From contig JAFDKD010000177.1 of NCBI GenBank assembly GCA_019307165.1, positions 1 through 6,454 on the forward strand: 6,454 nt of DNA. Direction: 5' to 3'. The notes under the pieces are model-generated. The model ran no database searches. It was not told where the DNA came from and saw only the letters and a list, made by a program, of their open reading frames with translations. The stretch comes from Deltaproteobacteria bacterium (GTDB lineage Bacteria; Desulfobacterota; DSM-4660; Desulfatiglandales; Desulfatiglandaceae). The position numbers and the translations under genes are program-made. Below are positions 5,747 to 6,454 of this stretch, piece by piece (position 1 is the stretch's first letter; every line of letters begins with the position of its first letter).

Positions 5747-6454
5747 TCACACCTCGAGCCGGTTCACCTTGATATCTGTCTTGACAAGGCCTGTCCGCAC
5801 GTCCCGATAGGTCACCTGGGCCTCGACGGTCAGTTCGTCGCGTTCTCCATGCAGGGCCTCGATCATCTCCTGATACTTGTCCTCGATAAAGGTTCGCCGA
5901 AGTTTTTGGGTCCGGGTCAGCTCGGCCTCGTCAGCGTCCAGTTCCTTGTGCAGGTTGATGAACCGCTTCAGTCGGGCGTGCTCGGGCAGGGTTCGATTGA
6001 TCTTGGCGATCTCTTCCTTGACCAGTTCGATCACTTCAGGCTTTTGGGAAAGGTCGGTAAAGGTGGTGTAGTTGATGCGGTGGGCGTCGGCAAATCGCCC
6101 CACGTTCTCGATATCGATATTGACGAGGGCGCTGACGAAGGATACGTCCTCGCTGCCCACCACGATGACGTCCTTGACATAAGGGCTGAACCTGAGCCTG
6201 ACTTCTGCATATTGGGGCGAAAACTTCTTGCCGCCGGCCAGGAGCTTGAGGTCGTCCATCCGATCGATGACGATGAGATGGTTGTCCTCTTCCAGGTGAC
6301 CAAAGTCACCGGAGCAGTACCAGCCATCCTTGAATTGCTTTTCGGTGGCCTCCTGGTTTTTATAGTACCCCTCATACATGTATGTGTTATTGAGCAGAAT
6401 TTCACCATCCTCTGATATTTTGGCCTGGGCCCAGGGGGTGATCCGGCCCGAGGT
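5747..6454 (-). CDS. Long-chain-type acyl-CoA synthetase (AMP-binding), C-terminal part; 5' end outside window
   Basis: Member of the ANL adenylating enzymes: activates a carboxylic acid with ATP to an acyl-adenylate, then to the CoA thioester, in the cytoplasm. The frame stays open to the right edge, so the 235 visible residues are roughly the last third of a protein of about 600. Numbered from the edge: GEILLNN and MYEGYYKNQEAT (18-37), FKDGWYCSGDFGHL (41-54, Asp50 of the ribose-binding TGD-type motif), DRMDDLKLLAGGKKFSPQYA (64-83, hinge motif A8) and ELTRTQKLRR (178-187, with Lys184 the expected adenylation lysine). The A8 and A10 style is that of long-chain (FadD/FACL-like) ligases. After Lys184 about 50 residues follow, the last 33 in an alternating beta-like pattern (ELTVEAQVTYRDV, 207-219), longer than in E. 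coli FadD. Its stop is 17 bases before livH. A Met at 6379 is internal, not the start. Substrate cannot be read from this part. Confidence 0.94.
   Translation of the reverse strand, partial: TSGRITPWAQAKISEDGEILLNNTYMYEGYYKNQEATEKQFKDGWYCSGDFGHLEEDNHLIVIDRMDDLKLLAGGKKFSPQYAEVRLRFSPYVKDVIVVGSEDVSFVSALVNIDIENVGRFADAHRINYTTFTDLSQKPEVIELVKEEIAKINRTLPEHARLKRFINLHKELDADEAELTRTQKLRRTFIEDKYQEMIEALHGERDELTVEAQVTYRDVRTGLVKTDIKVNRLEV

Noticed and set aside
3845..5810. Two long plus-strand open frames (about 350 codons each) opposite livM and livH
   Set aside because: The translations are rich in His, Gly, Asp and Gln, as expected for the mirror of hydrophobic membrane-protein codons. No ribosome binding site or domain supports them.

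Overview
The window is a tightly packed stretch of seven genes, all on the minus strand, so transcription runs from high to low coordinates. In that order they are: an acyl-CoA synthetase (AMP-binding enzyme, cut off at the right edge), two LivH/LivM-type inner-membrane permeases, a periplasmic solute-binding protein, a small putative lipoprotein with an Ig-like pattern, a LivF-type ATPase, and an acyl-CoA dehydrogenase (last few codons cut off at the left edge). Gaps are 17, 1, 71, 33, 15 and 22 bases, most genes have a clear Shine-Dalgarno sequence, and no intrinsic terminator is visible, so this is almost certainly one operon. No gene-free stretch exceeds 71 bases, and I see no tRNA, rRNA, CRISPR array or mobile element.

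The layout suggests a substrate-specific import-and-activation module built on the HAAT (branched-chain amino acid type) ABC transporter family. The solute-binding protein captures a ligand in the periplasm, and LivH and LivM form the channel. LivF, with a LivG partner that is not in the window, powers transport. The synthetase would convert an imported carboxylic acid to its CoA thioester, and the dehydrogenase would carry out the first beta-oxidation-type step. The true substrate is unlikely to be leucine; a fatty, branched or aromatic carboxylic acid is a better guess, but the sequence does not say which.

The organism is probably a Gram-negative bacterium, because there is a periplasmic binding protein with a signal peptide and a likely lipoprotein. 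This mix of Liv transporter, AMP-ligase and acyl-CoA dehydrogenase genes is familiar from sulfate-reducing and syntrophic Desulfobacterota (former Deltaproteobacteria), and the protein style fits. That assignment is inference from general knowledge, not a database match. Base composition is moderate to high in G+C. Hand counts give about 51% over bases 1-360 (dehydrogenase) and about 59% over 5041-5400 (LivH).

The points most worth a second look are the small lipoprotein placed inside a transporter operon, a pair of mutually exclusive hairpins between the permease and binding-protein genes, the dehydrogenase active site of the LCAD/isovaleryl-CoA type, and C-terminal extensions on both the ATPase and the synthetase.
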